From contig JAJKFL010000013.1 of NCBI GenBank assembly GCA_021186555.1, positions 43,115,144-43,179,143 on the forward strand: 64,000 nt of DNA, read 5' to 3'. How positions within the stretch are numbered: the first letter of the stretch is position 1; each line of letters opens with the position of its first letter. Shown here piece after piece: positions 1 to 12,177 of this stretch. Under the pieces are notes generated by a model. The model saw nothing but the letters and a program-made list of their open reading frames with translations. It was not told the origin of the DNA and searched no databases. This stretch comes from Reticulitermes speratus (taxonomy: Eukaryota > Arthropoda > Insecta > Blattodea > Rhinotermitidae). A program made the translations under genes and the position numbers.

Positions 1-183
1 AGCATAAAATATTAATTCTAAATAAAGTGAATGAATTAATACTTGTAAATGATAAATTTTCAGTTAGCCATGTAACATAACAGAGATCTAGTACATAATA
101 AATTCAGTAAGTATAATATGTGTAACATTTTTCATTTATAATCTGATGACAGAATTGTGCAGTTCACTAATATTTCATTTCAG

Positions 184-264
184 TTTAAGAACTACAATCC
201 AGCATTCACCCAGGTTGAAATTTGGTTCCGGTTTATCTTTCTGCTTAGCACATTTGCAGTAACG
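184..264 (+). CDS. TMEM181: TMEM181 exon A (first in window)
   Basis: 27 codons starting FKNYNPAFTQ, phase 0 at both ends. It is bounded by an acceptor ending ttcag at 183 and a gtaagc donor at 265. It covers the start of the first hydrophobic segment in the window. Upstream (1-183) is AT-rich intron. Confidence 0.9.
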
Positions 265-3200
265 GTAAGCTACAAATTTGCACACACACACATCTGAAAT
301 CTAGATATATGTTTTTCCTCCTTTATGTGGAGTAATTTAATGTGCATATATATCTCATACACATTTTAAATTAAATACTATAAGATCGGAATTATGCATG
401 TAGAACGTGCAATAAACTTCCTTCATTGTGGATTATGTTTCAGTGTTGGTTTGCACATTCCTTGCGCAAATTTGCAGTGTATGACTGGTCCATTGAGCAA
501 AAGTGGATGTCTGTTCTTCTGCCTTTACTGCTACTATACAATGGTGAGTCAAATTTCATTGAGGTTTTATGGTGCTGTGTGCAGGATGATTTCATGGCAG
601 CACAGCAAGCTGAAATATATGATTTCCTTGTTTTAACAAACAGTATTTCATTTACTTGAAGATTTAACATGCCATGTTCAGTGATTCATCTATCAGCATG
701 CAAAATACCAAGACCACATATTGAGCGGTGAGCGTATGAATTACATGTTATTTAACAATACGGCAGCCTGTGCAGTGGTTATTTAGCATAAAAAATGTGA
801 TAAGATGATCATGTTTGTGAACTTGATAGGATTCAGGAGGAAGAAGTTATGACCTATTTCAAGGTCATATCCCAGCATTCTTCTGATAGGACAGGGCAAC
901 CTATGAAAATCCTCTGTCAGAAAAATCAGTGTAGTGGCTATTATTCAAACTGCTCACCTCTGCAATAGACGTCAGACCTGTTAAGGCTTCAGCCAACTTG
1001 TTCAGTCTTCGAATGGTGCTAGTGCTTTTTCCATCTCTCAAATTGACATGATAATATTGACGATAGAAGGTTATTTGTATTTGTATTTGTATTTGTATTT
1101 ATTTATAAGTTCCAGAAATCCAATAAGTGTATATAGAACACGTCACAAACTCAAGTATAAAAGCACAAAATACATACATTAAATAATCACATCTAAAACA
1201 AACAGAGTACTAAATACAAACAATATAAACTGGAATTTCTTATTGTAACAGTTATCCAGTTAGGTACTCATCCACAGTATAAAACGAGTGAGTATTCAAA
1301 AAATGCCTTAATGCAACCTTAAACTTTTTTTAAATTATTAGAGGTGTTCTTAATCTCTATGGGTAATTTATTAAATATCTTTATACCCGCGTAATAAACT
1401 CCTTTCTGATAAATAGTTAAATTAGCTTGAGGCAAATACAAATTCTGTCCTTGTCTAGTATCAATAGTATGAGAGTCAATGTTTGATGGGAAAAGAGTTT
1501 TGTTTTGTAATACAAACATTGATAAAGAAAATATATATTGAGATGCCAACGGCAGAATATCTAATTCTTTGAATATATTTCTACACGAAACTCTATTGCC
1601 ATATCCCAACATTGTTCTAATTGCCTTTTTCTGAAGGAGTTGCCTGCAGTGGAATGACATTTATAACAGTTGCCAGTTATTATTTATAGTATAACACTGG
1701 TGTTTGCAAATCATTCAGTTTGTAAACAGGCTCCTTCAGCATCAATGAAAAAGACTGATGTTTCAGCATAATAATTGTCATATCATGTTAATCCATCTAT
1801 GGATGTTGGTTGCTACATTTTATAGTAGTAGTAATAATAATAATAATAATTCAATTCAATTCTAGTTTATTAATGTGCCGAATCAACAGCCAGATGGCCA
1901 ATTACAGAAACAGCACAACATACAACACAAATAACAATGGACAATAAACAAAACAAAATTAAAACAAACACAACCAAAACAATTAAACAAACAAACAATA
2001 AATTACTTACATAATTATTAAGAACACCTTAAAATAATGTGATAAAGTATCACATCTGATTAAGTGTAACAAATTCCCTTCTGAAGTCATCCGAATGATT
2101 GCAAATTAAATTTGCCACAATTACACACCGGCCAGAGGGACAATTTTTATAAAATGAACTAACATGAAACAAAGAAAAGTCTCAGAGGGTCCGAGTGGGA
2201 ACTCGTAGACCAATAATGTCCAAGATGGATGGACAGGATTTAAAACCTAATAAAACATTAATGACAAAAATTGCATCAAGTTGATGTCTTCTATCATGTA
2301 AAGTACGTAAATTGAGTACTTGAAGAGCATTGGCGTAACTATAACCATTATTGTCTCGGGAAAGTAATCGATTATAACATAAAGCTACAAACTTCCTTTG
2401 AATACGCTCAAGCTTTTTTGCATCAGTAGAAGTAATTGAATTCCATACTACAGATGCGTACTCTAATTTAGGTCTAACAAGTGAAAAATATAAAGCCAAT
2501 AAACTATCTAGAGTCGAAAATGAAAAAGTAATATTACGAATTAGACCCAAAAGCTTAATAGATTGAGAAAAAATATAATCAACATGAGAATGAAAGTATA
2601 ATTTGGAATCAATAAAAACTCCCAAATCCTTAATACAATCGGTACGTGTAATATAAAAATCCCCAAGTTTATATTTCAAAAGAAGGGTATTAGTTTTCGT
2701 AGAAAAAGTTATAACTCGAGTTTTACCAGTGTTAAGATTCATAAAATTAGCAGTGCACCAACGTTGTATGGAATCAATATCTAATTGCAACTGAGTAAAA
2801 TCATCAAGTGATTTAATAGCACGAAAAGAAAATAATAATAATAATATCATACTTTTCCCAACACTAGTTTTGGATTTGCATCTGCTTGCTGTCATAATGA
2901 AATAAAAAAGTTTTGGGCAAATCCATTTGAGGCCACCTAATAAACAAAATACTGGGTGGCAGTTTGGTCAAAGCTTTCCTCCTTTAATACCAATAGTGAC
3001 ATCTACAAATTTAACAGAACATGTTCTTCTGAGACTGCTTGACCCTGAAGATGAAAGCACTGTGACTGTTTTACATGTCAGGAACTATAATTCCAGGGAC
3101 AAAGATAACATCCCAGAAGATTTGAATCTTCAGAAACAATTTATTCTGGATTTCAGATCCAATCTTTCCAATGATGTTCCTGATCAACTCCTGGCTGCCA

Positions 3201-6200
3201 GGAATGCTAGATGCGTTATTTCAAACCTCATTTCTCTGTGCTCTTCTTCTTTTCTGGTTGTGTGTCTACCATGGCCTGCGTCAGGCAAGTTACGAGACTC
3301 ATTTTAGAAATATATTAATACTTAGTCTGTGAGAGGTTGTATTCTGTATTTAGATGTATTTTACCTCTGTTCAGAAAAAATATTTTGCTAGAAGACTATC
3401 CTGTCACAGATTTACAAAAAAAAGTTTTTTAAATTAAGATTCTAAGTATCACCTCACTCAGTTTAATTATTTGAATTAAATTATGTTAATGACATGCTGA
3501 TTAATTGTGGTATCAAGAGCTCCTGAAAAGCAACTGCAAGAAAGACTGGGCATAAGATGAGAGGATGACATTAAAATGGGTATGATGGAGATAGATTATG
3601 AGGCTAGGAGACTAATGAATTGTGTCCAGCTGTAAGCTTTCATTTTTGATGTGAAACTTTGGTTTCTACTTCCAGATTTGGTCAGCTTTAATTCTGCCAC
3701 CAGGGTCACTTTCAGTTAGTAACTTCATACTGATGGTTATTACAATGTATCATTTAGGGGTGAATCTAGGATATTGTGAACAGAAACTAATTAAATTTGT
3801 TATGAAGTTTATGGGAGGGACCAGAAATTTGTATCAGGAAAACAGTATTGGTTAATCTCTCACCCGCTCTTCTGTATATTGGGTCGTTAGAAATTTTGGG
3901 GCTTTTTTCTGGGTTTATATCTCTTAATGCTGTGTGGAATCAAAAGGTGCCATCATGTGTAATTGTCAGGAAGCTTCGTGTTTTCAAAGGTGCATCCACT
4001 TTTTGAATTCCCCCCCCCCCCCCACACACACACAAACAAAAACGTTGTGACTCATTAGTGTGACATGATGATGCAGTAACCTGATTCAGTAACGTAACTG
4101 TTAGTGATTGCTAGGATATGGCACGAAATTTGAACTATCTCATGCAGTCACTAGGATACAGGAAGAACCTAAAGCATTTTCTGCTACCACTAGGATATGG
4201 AATGGGACAGACAAATAAAGGTGAAAGCGCCAGAGATTTTTATCTAATTTTAACCAAATTTGGAATTTCTGGACAGATTTTCATATAAGTCCCCAATATT
4301 AAGTTTCACGGAAATTGTCCATTGGGAGCCGAGTTTTTACACGCGGACAGACGGATAGACAGACATGACGAAGCTAATAGGTGCTTCGTGTGGCTTATTC
4401 AAGCGTGCCAAAAAGAGTTAAAAAGAAGAACCATCCAGTTGTAAAAATGTGTTTGTTGTGTATGTGTGCACACATGCATGAACATGTATGTGCATTAATA
4501 TGCTCATTATATTCATATGTTTGATATATGTTCCTTTGTTCGTAGAATGAGCGCCACATATTAACTTTCTATCTGCCAAAACTCCTTATTGTTGGGATGC
4601 TGTGGATATCTGCTATTACAATGGCAACGTGGCAGAAGTTCAATGAACTGCAAGATCCAACATACAGCTACAAACTGGACACAAGAAACTTTGATGCAAG
4701 TAACTCAGGCTGGCTGCTGATAAGTGCCATAATAAACCTCTCTTTACATGGGGGCTACTAATTAAGAAATATTTCTGAAGGCTTATTCACGTATTTGAAC
4801 TTACAATTGAGTTTACTGAATGCTTGTTGGAGAAACAAAACAAGATTACTGAAAAATATTCCATTTCTCATTAAAAGATTAAGAAAATGAAGGTAAATCT
4901 GGACTCTCTCATAAACAGTAATACATAGCCTTTACATTCAAGGTGCTATTAAAACAAACCACAATTGATTACAAAAAATAAAATTTCTGTAAGTTGTACA
5001 TTCCACATGATGAGAGTTTTTGCGGTATTGTGCGCCCTCAGATTGCATTTTCCCATTTTGTAATTTGTAGCTAATATTGTTACGGTGAGTTAACCAAGAA
5101 TGATGTAATGGGGCTGAACCTGTAAGCACACATAGAAGAAAGAGCCTGTACTTACAAATTTTTGTTGGTAAGAAATTTATGTAACACCAACAAATGCACT
5201 ATTCTGTATTTTATTCGTTAGTAACCTCAGTAAGGAGAAGACTCGCAGATCTAGTTTTAGAGAGGAGGGTAATATTAAAATGGGTCTTAGATAAGTAGGT
5301 TGTGAAGAAGTGAGCTTCATTAAACAGGTTTATTTATTTGGTGCAGTGGTGGTCTTTTATGATGATAATGATGTAAATTTCTAGACAGGTTAAATAATAA
5401 TAATAATAATTATTATTATTATTATTTACTGCAATTGGGTTTTCACCGGTGGCAGTAGTCCTTACACTAGTACACACAATACAAATGTTTTCACCCGGTG
5501 GCAGTAGTCCTTACACTAGTACACACAATACAAATGTTTTCACCCTGGTGGCAGTAGTCCTTACACTAGTACACACAATACAAATTTTTAATTGTGCTAG
5601 TAGTCTTACGTAGTTAACCAATACAAATGTTTTACATGGGTGGCATGTAGCCACACTAGTAAGCCTGTATTACAAATTTTTGTTGGTAAGTAAGTTTACA
5701 TAGTACACACAACAAATGCACTATTCTGTATTATTCGTTACGTAACCTCAGTAGAGAAGTTTTACCGCAGATTAGTCTTTAGAGAGTACATCATTACAAA
5801 TGGTTTTAGATAGTAGGTGTGGCAAGTAGTCTTCAGTTACAACATTATTTTTAGGTGCAGTGGTGTCTTTATATGTATAATATTAAATTTCTAGCAGGTT
5901 TACATATAACAATACAAATTTTTACGTCAGTTATTTTACTGCAATATGTTTTCACCCGGTGGCAGTAGTCCTTACACTAGTACACACAATACAAATGTTT
6001 TCACCCGGTGGCAGTAGTCCTTACACTAGTCACACAATACAAATGTTTTCACCGGTGGCAGTAGTCCTTACACTAGTACACACAATACAAATGTTTTACC
6101 CTGGTGGCAGTAGTCCTTACACTAGTACACACAATACAAATGTTTTCACCCGGTGGCAGTAGTCCTTACACTAGTACACACAATACAAATGCTTTCACCC

Positions 6201-9200
6201 GTGTGGCAGTAGTCCTTACACTAGTACACACAATACAAATGTTTTCACCCGGTGGCAGTAGTCCTTACACTAGTACACACAATACAAATGTTTTCACCCG
6301 GTGGCAGTAGTCCTTACACTAGTACAAACAATACAAATGTTTTCACCTGGTGGCAGTAGTCCTTACACTAGTACACACAATACAAATGTTTTCACCCGGT
6401 GGCAGTAGTCCTTACACTAGTACAACAATACAAATGGACATAGAAATATACATAAAAATAACAATACAAAACAAAATACATAAGTAAATACAAGTACACA
6501 CATTAGAACACCGTACACACATTACAAAAACATCCACACCTTACAAAGCATCCACACCTTACAAAAGCATCCACACCTTACAGAAACATCCACACCTTAC
6601 AAAAACATCCACACCTTACAAAAACACCCATACACAATACAAAAAAAAACCCACACATTAATTAATTTCAGTGCATTAGAATATCCTCAGTATAAAGTCA
6701 GACCAAAGTACATGTAATTATATCCCCCAAGAACTTAATTCAACTTCACTTCGAAACCAAAGCACTTCACTTCACTTCACACCCTTCACTTCACATCTCT
6801 TACTTTTATTTAATCCCCACTTAAAAATCCTTAGCTTGTAATGACTTTCTTGACCCTTTTTTAAAAGTGCTTAATTTACAGGGGAAAGTCACTAGTATGC
6901 CTGGAGGTAATTGGTTCCAGCTTTTTGTGGTCCTATTTACAAAGGAATATCAAGCGATCTACTCAAGGGCAATGCTATAGTTTTTACAGAGTAAAATATT
7001 TTAACCTTTAATGTAAGGTATTTCCATGTGACACACTGGCAAGATGTTCTCATGTATTTTACAGAGTTTCAAAGTGTTCTTCTTTGTGGCATGTGGTGTG
7101 TACTTGGCGTATTTACTACTGCTGATACTGCGTGCATACAGTGAGCTTCGAGCTATGCCATATTTTGGTAAGTCTGGCATTAAATATTCATTTTTAGGTA
7201 CTGGTTCCATTAATATTGTTAATATTACTTTGTATATATATATATCTGATTGTTGTATGCTGTATATGAATGAAGATGTCTTTTGATTATATCCATCACA
7301 CACTCGTACAATGAAACACCTACTTTACATTTCTGAAGGATCCTCGTACACTAAATATAATGTAGAGCAATCTAAAACTGGGGAAACTGAAATGTAATAG
7401 GAAAATAAAAACAAACATGAATAGTTGAAACATAATCATTAGATTCTAAAAGATACTCTGGTTTCTTTAAAAGAATAGTAGCCGTAATTTTAAATAAATT
7501 AATGCTGAAGAAATTATATGTGCCCTGATATAAACTGTTCCACATGTGCACTAAATTCCTTAAGTTAATTCATTCTAGTGGGAAAGAAAAAAAATTAAAA
7601 GCGAAAGTTGTTGTTACACTTCATTCTGTTACTTCCAGATTACGTCAGTGTGAATTAAATTGTATGAATCAATAGTTTGCTGTTTGATTTTCACATGTGC
7701 AGCAAAGTAAGCTGCTTGTTGTTTGGTGTGTCTGCAGTAAGAACTGCTGAATGGATTTTCATTAAATATGGTATTGTGTTGTTTTACTGCAATTTATTGA
7801 CACTTTCAGTTTTTGGTTAAAATCAGACAACAGCAATAGACATATCACATCAAGACCACCTGTATTTATTCATGCATCTCGAATGTGTAACTTGCTAAAT
7901 ATTTATCAGAGAAAAAAAATGTTTGCAACAATAGTTGTACAGAAAAATGAAATAAATTTTATGCCCAATATTATTCTTCTGTACACCATACATTTTCAAG
8001 ATAACTACAAAAAGGGGAATTCTTATGTTAACGTTATCTAGTCATTGAAAAACTGTTGGATTGATTCTGGTTGCTGTTGATAAAAGAGCATAAAAAGTAG
8101 AATTCACAAACTCAAAATACAGAGTAAACATGCCAGAATTGTTACACTATGCTTACATTTTTTAATTTGTTTCTATCTGCTTTGCACTGTAGAGCTCATT
8201 TTTAGTTTTACTGACTTTGTGAATAGATGCCAGAGCGTGAATCATTGCCATGACTGCTGGAAATGTAGTGCAATTGCTTCACCAACATCAGCAGGCTCAA
8301 CTGGTATGACATTGATGCCTTAACATTTGGGCTACAGATTTCACCATACACGCACCAGTGGCAGGGTCATGCTTGTATGCTACACATTCTTTGTGTATGA
8401 AACACCTGTTAGCACATCAGCGTCACACCATCTAGCTGCACTTTATCTTTGCTGTAGTAACAACTTCCACTGTTTAGAAACCTTTTAAACATTTTTTCCC
8501 TGAATCTCAAGTTCAGTTTCATACTGATTTATGCGTTCCTTTGAAGTCCAGAAGTTTTCAGGTTCAAAATTTAAATACTCAAAAAAATTGTTTTATTTCA
8601 TTGTATCTAATCTGTTGCTGACAGATATGTTCAAGAAGATCTTCTTCATTACACATCTCACACTGCATGCATATTGAATTTAGGCATAAGGATTTTCAAA
8701 AGGCCTTTTTTTAGTGTGGAGTTTGATGTTCATAAAAATACACGAGGCAGCTAACAAATCAATATTATGTTCATGAAGAAATTAAGAGCAGATTAATTTC
8801 TGGGAACACTTGCTGAAATTCAGTTTCAGTACAGAGTATACAAAGCTGTAATTTTACATATTGTATCAGTGTGGGTGTGAAGTTTGGTTCCTCACGTTAA
8901 GGGAAGTATGTGAAGGTGCTGGAGAACATGGTGCTAAGGAGAATATTGGGACTTAATAAGGAAAAACTAGACGCTGAGGAAAATTACATAATGAGGATTG
9001 TCACAATTTGTAGTCTTGACCAAATACTGTCAGAGTGATCAAATGAAGAAAGGTTAGATGGGTGAGCCATATAGAACACAGGAGAGGTAAGCAATGCATA
9101 TAAACATTTCACCAGAATATCTGAAAGAAGAAAACATTTGAAGGATCTGGACATAGAGGGAGGTAAAGGTAAAGGTAAAGGTAAAGCAACACATTACAGG

Positions 9201-12177
9201 CCTAGACAGGCCCTGAGGGGTCCAGGAGGTTGAGACTCCCAGATTTGTGGACAATCGGCACATGAAGTGGTAAGGTTGTCAGCCCTACGCACCGGCCGCC
9301 TTTACCCTCCAGGAAATGTTCCTGGTACTCATTTCTGTTAGAGGCTGAGTCGACCCATAGAGGGGAGGATAATATTAAAATGTGACTTATATAAATAGGG
9401 TGTTAGGATCTGGACTGGATTCATATGCTTAGGCTAGGGAGCAGTGGGTAGGCTCTTGAGAACATGGTAATGAACCAGATACCATAATGAGCAGGGAATT
9501 GGTTGGTAGAGTCTCTGTTAGCTTCTGAAGGTCTCTGGTCCATGGAGCTAGCCAGAAATCATTCTAATATAGCTATAAGATGTAAAATCCTTTCTTCAAC
9601 TGTTATGATTTTGAATCAAAGATTAGCTGCATTTTAGAGACTGACTTGGGACTTTAATCACCAATTAAATTTGGCCTATAGGTATGGTACTTCAGCAGTG
9701 AGACATGTTTAAGAGCTCATGACCGAAGTTACACAACTGGTACTATAGGAGTAGTATTTTCTTAAGTGTGAACACTTATCATGACTTGCTGTTATAATTT
9801 ATTAACAGTGCTTGTCTTCTGGATTGTGATGCACTGTAATCTGAATACAATGGCACACATGTACCAGATAAAAATTGTGTGACATTACAAAACACAGTAA
9901 TCATCATAGACACCACAATTATGACCTCAGATAGTCTACATGATAAATTGAAATGTATTTGAAAATTACTTCAAACAATGAAGAGGTATGTGGTTGCTTT
10001 GACAACAGTGTTGTTAGGATAGGGTCAGATATTGCTAAAGAACACGTCCCAGACTTGTGACTATCTGGCCTCTGCCCCTCAGACAAGGCGGTGAAGGAAG
10101 CTACAGTGAAGGTGGGAGCAGCCAAAGAGCAGGATTCTAAGGACATGGAAGAAAATTAACACATTTTGTGTTTCTTTAATGCCATACTGCTTGGCTGCAT
10201 AACCATATCTAAAATTTCCTTAGACTTCAGATCATCTTAAAAGAAACACAAGTCTATGTCACACAATTACTATGTCATTGATTTGGAATACAGTGGTCTA
10301 AAAATCAGGTAGCAACTCACAAATGCTGTGGATGTCTGATTGCAGCACATGCTGTACGATTTTCAGTCTTGCAAGATTGCACAAAATACACATTTATGAT
10401 GTTAAGTTAGGTTCACATTCTATGCAGAATTAATCTTTATTAGTATATACTGTTACATTTCACCACAAAAAATTCTACTTTTCAGGCATATGAAATAGCT
10501 ATCATTTGGGTGGGACCAAAGTAATTTTCTGCAGTAAATACAGTTTTTACTTTTACAAATTCTAATGTTTGAAATCTGTCAAAGGTACAGATTTATTGCA
10601 GAAAGTCTTTGTGGTCCCATCCAAAGTACAGGTACTGCTATTGCTTGGTGGTTAAATTCTTGAATTCCATTAATGACATGTCATGATTTATAATGCTTCA
10701 CAGATATGCGGCTGAAGTTTCTGACTCTGCTGATGCTCATTGTGTTGGCTATAAGTCTGTCTGTGACTATGCTGAGATTTGGAGTGGGAGTCTTAGAAGA
10801 CAACTTTGTAGCAGAGCTGTCAACCAACTACAAAAGTTCTGCACAATTTATGTCATTTTACAGCCTTCTTAACTTTTATCTGTACACAATGGCCTATGTT
10901 TATTCACCAGCAAAGGGTACTGTCTTTGGTGAGTTTACTTCTAGGATCTAGGTTGACATATTATGAGAAGGGAAAGAACTAGCCACATCTCCATCATATG
11001 ATGGGGTTAACATAATATTCATGTGCTAATCCACAGCGTTTCTAACTATAATTTCCACACAACTGAACAGCAGAGAAGAGACAATTTAGTAACAACATTG
11101 TATGGCATAAAAACTTTTCTGATAGAACCTCAGCTCTGTTAAACTCAAATAGAAAATGAAACCATGGTACTTCCTGAAACATGCATATCATTTAATCTGT
11201 ATTAGTCAAATTGATCATACAATTTTACTCAGGGAAGATTGGGTTGCTGAAAACCAAATTTCAAAATCTATTTCAAGATTTCAAGCTTTTGCAAAATTAA
11301 ATCTACTATGTTTACAGCACCATATAATTTTCACATTGATAAAGAAGACAAAGTTATACAAATGGAACTCACAGAATTACAATGTGATTCAGTTCTGAAA
11401 GAAAAATTCAGTAATTTGGGTACCAAGTTTCTATACCTAATTCCTTACTTGCATATCAGTTTTCAAAAATAATTTAATTTGCTTATTAAATATGTGCAGT
11501 GTTTGGTAGCACGTGTTTCTTTGAGCAACTTTTTCACTTTGAAATGAAACAATAGCTCAGAAAGATATGTTCAACACATATGTATTTGTCATCACTAACA
11601 AAAGTGGTGTCAATGCAAAATTTTAAACCTGACACTAACAAGCTAAGCATACATAGATGCAAAGATTCTGGAAAATTTTCCAATTGTAGATGAGCTAGAC
11701 ATGATTCAGACATTGTTTTAGATTTAGATCTTAAATTCCCGAGAAATTATTTTACTTAGAGTATTCATTGGTGTTGTTAGAGGATTAAAACCTTTCCATT
11801 TATTTTTAAAATTTTGTGGCATAATCTTAAATCTCTTTGTTCACTGTGGCTGTCACGCATTAAGTTAGACATGCGTGCAATAGATTATTAAAAATATAGC
11901 TAACTAGTGGAATGATACCTACGATTTCAAAAACATGTGCATGAAAGATCAGAACCTACTGTTTGCTAAAGAACAGATCAAAAACAGGGTGTAGTGGAGC
12001 ATTAATTGTAGCTTCTGGATAACTCTCTTGATCTTGCATTTTGCAGAATCACCTATCACAAAGGATAACCCAGCTTTCTCCATGATAAACGATTCTGATG
12101 AGGATGTTATTTATGGATCAGATGAGGAAAGTCGTCGACCCCTGAATCGTTGCCAGAATGATGATGACAGTGATTAG
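184..12177 (+). CDS. TMEM181: TMEM181 homologue, C-terminal part (7 exons)
   Basis: Multi-pass membrane protein of the TMEM181 family. Seven exons join in frame: 184-264, 444-543, 3157-3284, 4546-4695, 7065-7167, 10704-10928 and 12047-12177, giving 305 residues and a TAG stop. Family landmarks read directly include FKNYNPAFTQ, AHSLRKFAVYDW, EQKWMSVLLPLLLLYN, NSWLPGMLDALFQ, FYLPKLLIVGMLW, LILRAYSELRAMPYF, DNFVAELST and the acidic tail DNPAFSMINDSDEDVIYGSD. About seven hydrophobic segments are visible, roughly one per exon A-E and two in the sixth exon, followed by a cytosolic acidic tail ending DDDSD. The N-terminal extracellular part and start codon lie upstream of the window. Introns 3 and 4 have GC donors (see exon entries). 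No frameshift or stop was found in the joined exons. The molecular function of the family is poorly known, so I assign identity and not activity. Confidence 0.93.
444..543 (+). CDS. TMEM181: TMEM181 exon B
   Basis: 33 codons plus one base, starting CWFAHSLRKF and ending PLLLLYN. The acceptor is ttcag at 443 and the donor gtgagt at 544. The split codon finishes as Asp in the next exon. Confidence 0.92.
1067..1665 (-). mobile_element. LINE 3' fragment in TMEM181 intron
   Basis: A - strand frame over 1319-1660 gives the C-terminus of a non-LTR retrotransposon ORF2, with QKKAIRTML, CRNIFKELDILPL and YAGIKIFNKLPIEIKN, typical of the region after the reverse transcriptase. Downstream on the - strand it ends in an (ACAAAT)n tail at about 1070-1100, a usual 3' end for such elements. 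The 5' side is truncated. It lies antisense in the intron between TMEM181 exons B and C. Confidence 0.75.
1850..2829 (-). mobile_element. 5'-truncated CR1/L2-like LINE, copy 1
   Basis: The - strand frame from about 2820 to 2182 carries the end of a reverse transcriptase and its C-terminal domain ([49 protein letters not shown]). It is very similar to the larger copy at 57336-60262, with matching 3'UTR and the same (TTGAA)n 3' tail at 1850-1862. The frame is closed early by a stop at about 2182, where the other copy has a CGA codon. Both edges abut (TAA)n runs (about 1831-1850 and 2829-2845), consistent with insertion into a TAA microsatellite. It lies antisense in a TMEM181 intron. Confidence 0.85.
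2987..3150 (+). repeat. Dispersed degenerate repeat next to TMEM181 exon C
   Basis: Resembles, with many differences, segments at 24318-24395, 27925-28055 and 62815-62933. Shared words are gaagatgaa(g), catgtcaggaact, and catcccagaaga followed by tttgaatctt. It makes an open frame (LLDPEDESTVTVLHVRNY) that looks like decayed repeat and not a host protein. It ends just before the exon acceptor. Confidence 0.45.
3157..3284 (+). CDS. TMEM181: TMEM181 exon C with GC donor
   Basis: Reads PIFPMMFLINSWLPGMLDA then a hydrophobic helix and VYHGLRQ. The acceptor is tttcag at 3156. The exon must end at CAG 3284 to keep phase 0 with the next exon, so the donor is gcaagt, a GC-AG intron. The nearby GT (3288) would give a frame with an immediate stop. 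The reading frame that spans 2927-3307 is a different frame and is not the coding one. Confidence 0.9.
4010..4034. repeat. Poly-C then (AC)n microsatellite
   Basis: A run of 14 C followed by about five AC units, inside TMEM181 intron 3. The remaining intron (3285-4545) shows decayed repeat text only, including a gacagacggatagacagac tract near 4345. Confidence 0.8.
4546..4695 (+). CDS. TMEM181: TMEM181 exon D with GC donor
   Basis: Exactly 50 codons, starting NERHILTFYLPKLL and ending KLDTRNFD. The acceptor is cgtag at 4545. Joining to the next exon in frame requires a donor at 4696 with sequence gcaagt, the second GC-AG intron of this gene. Confidence 0.9.
5393..5427. repeat. Palindromic (AAT)n(ATT)n microsatellite
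   Basis: AAT triplets run directly into ATT triplets, making a perfect inverted repeat that can fold on itself. It sits at the left edge of the 49-bp minisatellite in TMEM181 intron 4. Confidence 0.8.
5440..5588 (+). repeat. 49-bp minisatellite, left block (3 units)
   Basis: Three units of a 49-base repeat with landmarks gttttcacccggtggcagta, ccttacactagtacacac and aatacaaat. Units differ by one or two bases. It is the same unit as the block at 5947-6435. Confidence 0.92.
5589..5946 (+). repeat. Scrambled second copy of 5130-5450
   Basis: Follows 5130-5450 base for base over long words (ttacaaatttttgttggtaa, gcactattctgtatt, taacctcagta, ggtgcagtggt, aaatttctag). It is peppered with insertions and substitutions that match the 49-bp minisatellite (tacacacaa, tacaaat, gtagtc, ttaca). 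It reads like an average of two different sequences and is therefore probably a consensus or assembly artefact joining the two minisatellite blocks. Confidence 0.7.
5947..6435 (+). repeat. 49-bp minisatellite, right block (about 10 units)
   Basis: About ten head-to-tail 49-base units recognised by ggcagtagtccttacactag, each with a SpeI-like ACTAGT. Several units carry one- or two-base indels. Because 49 is not a multiple of three, short open frames across it rotate through frames and are not genes. Confidence 0.95.
6531..6640 (+). repeat. 18/19-bp tandem repeat
   Basis: Between five and six units of catccacaccttacaaaa with small changes, directly after A-rich variants of the minisatellite tail. 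A short (TTCAC)n run follows at about 6762-6795. The rest of this intron to 7064 is unremarkable AT-rich DNA. Confidence 0.85.
7065..7167 (+). CDS. TMEM181: TMEM181 exon E
   Basis: Reads SFKVFFFVACGVYLAYLLLL then ILRAYSELRAMPYF, plus one base. The acceptor is tttacag at 7064 and the donor gtaagt at 7168. It encodes one clear membrane helix followed by a conserved basic loop. Confidence 0.92.
8860..9150 (+). mobile_element. Decayed LINE reverse-transcriptase tail
   Basis: In shifting + frames it reads CEVWFLTLRE, then VLENMVLRRILGLNKE, then RWVSHIEHRR. That is the familiar text after the RT domain of RTE/Jockey-like elements (YGCETWSLTLRE, LRRIFGLKRDE, RWAGHVARM). Several frameshifts make it non-functional. 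Located in TMEM181 intron 5. Confidence 0.6.
9158..9358 (-). mobile_element. SINE-A, 5'-truncated
   Basis: Starts on the + strand with a (GGTAAA)n tail (9160-9185) and contains the family words ggccgcctttaccctccagg, aaatgttcctggtactca and gaggctgagtcgaccc. The tRNA-like head present in other copies is missing. A - strand element in TMEM181 intron 5. Confidence 0.65.
9361..9500 (+). mobile_element. LINE 3'-end remnant
   Basis: Begins gaggataatattaaaatg and reads in broken frames DLDWIHMLRLGSSGWALEN, resembling the KMDLREVGCEDVDWI text at the end of arthropod LINE ORF2s. Shorter relatives occur at about 3565-3640 and 5255-5320. Heavily decayed. Confidence 0.45.
10704..10928 (+). CDS. TMEM181: TMEM181 exon F
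   Basis: The split codon completes as Asp, then MRLKFLTLLMLIVLAISLSV, RFGVGVLEDNFVAELST and a last helix NFYLYTMAYVYSPAKG. The acceptor is cacag at 10703 and the donor gtgagt at 10929. Confidence 0.93.
12047..12177 (+). CDS. TMEM181: TMEM181 last coding exon
   Basis: Starts at the acceptor ttgcag (12046). It encodes SPITKDNPAFSMINDSDEDV then IYGSDEES, a short basic patch and the acidic end NDDDSD, then TAG at 12175-12177. The acidic NDSDEDVIYGSD motif is characteristic of the family C-terminus. Confidence 0.93.

Noticed and set aside
2927..3307. 126-codon + strand frame overlapping TMEM181 exon C
   Set aside because: It reads the exon in the wrong frame. Its upstream half is the dispersed repeat and its downstream half is a frame shadow of NSWLPGMLDALFQ.
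5440..6435. CRISPR-like regular repeats
   Set aside because: The 49-bp units are contiguous with no unique spacers. It is a minisatellite in an animal intron.
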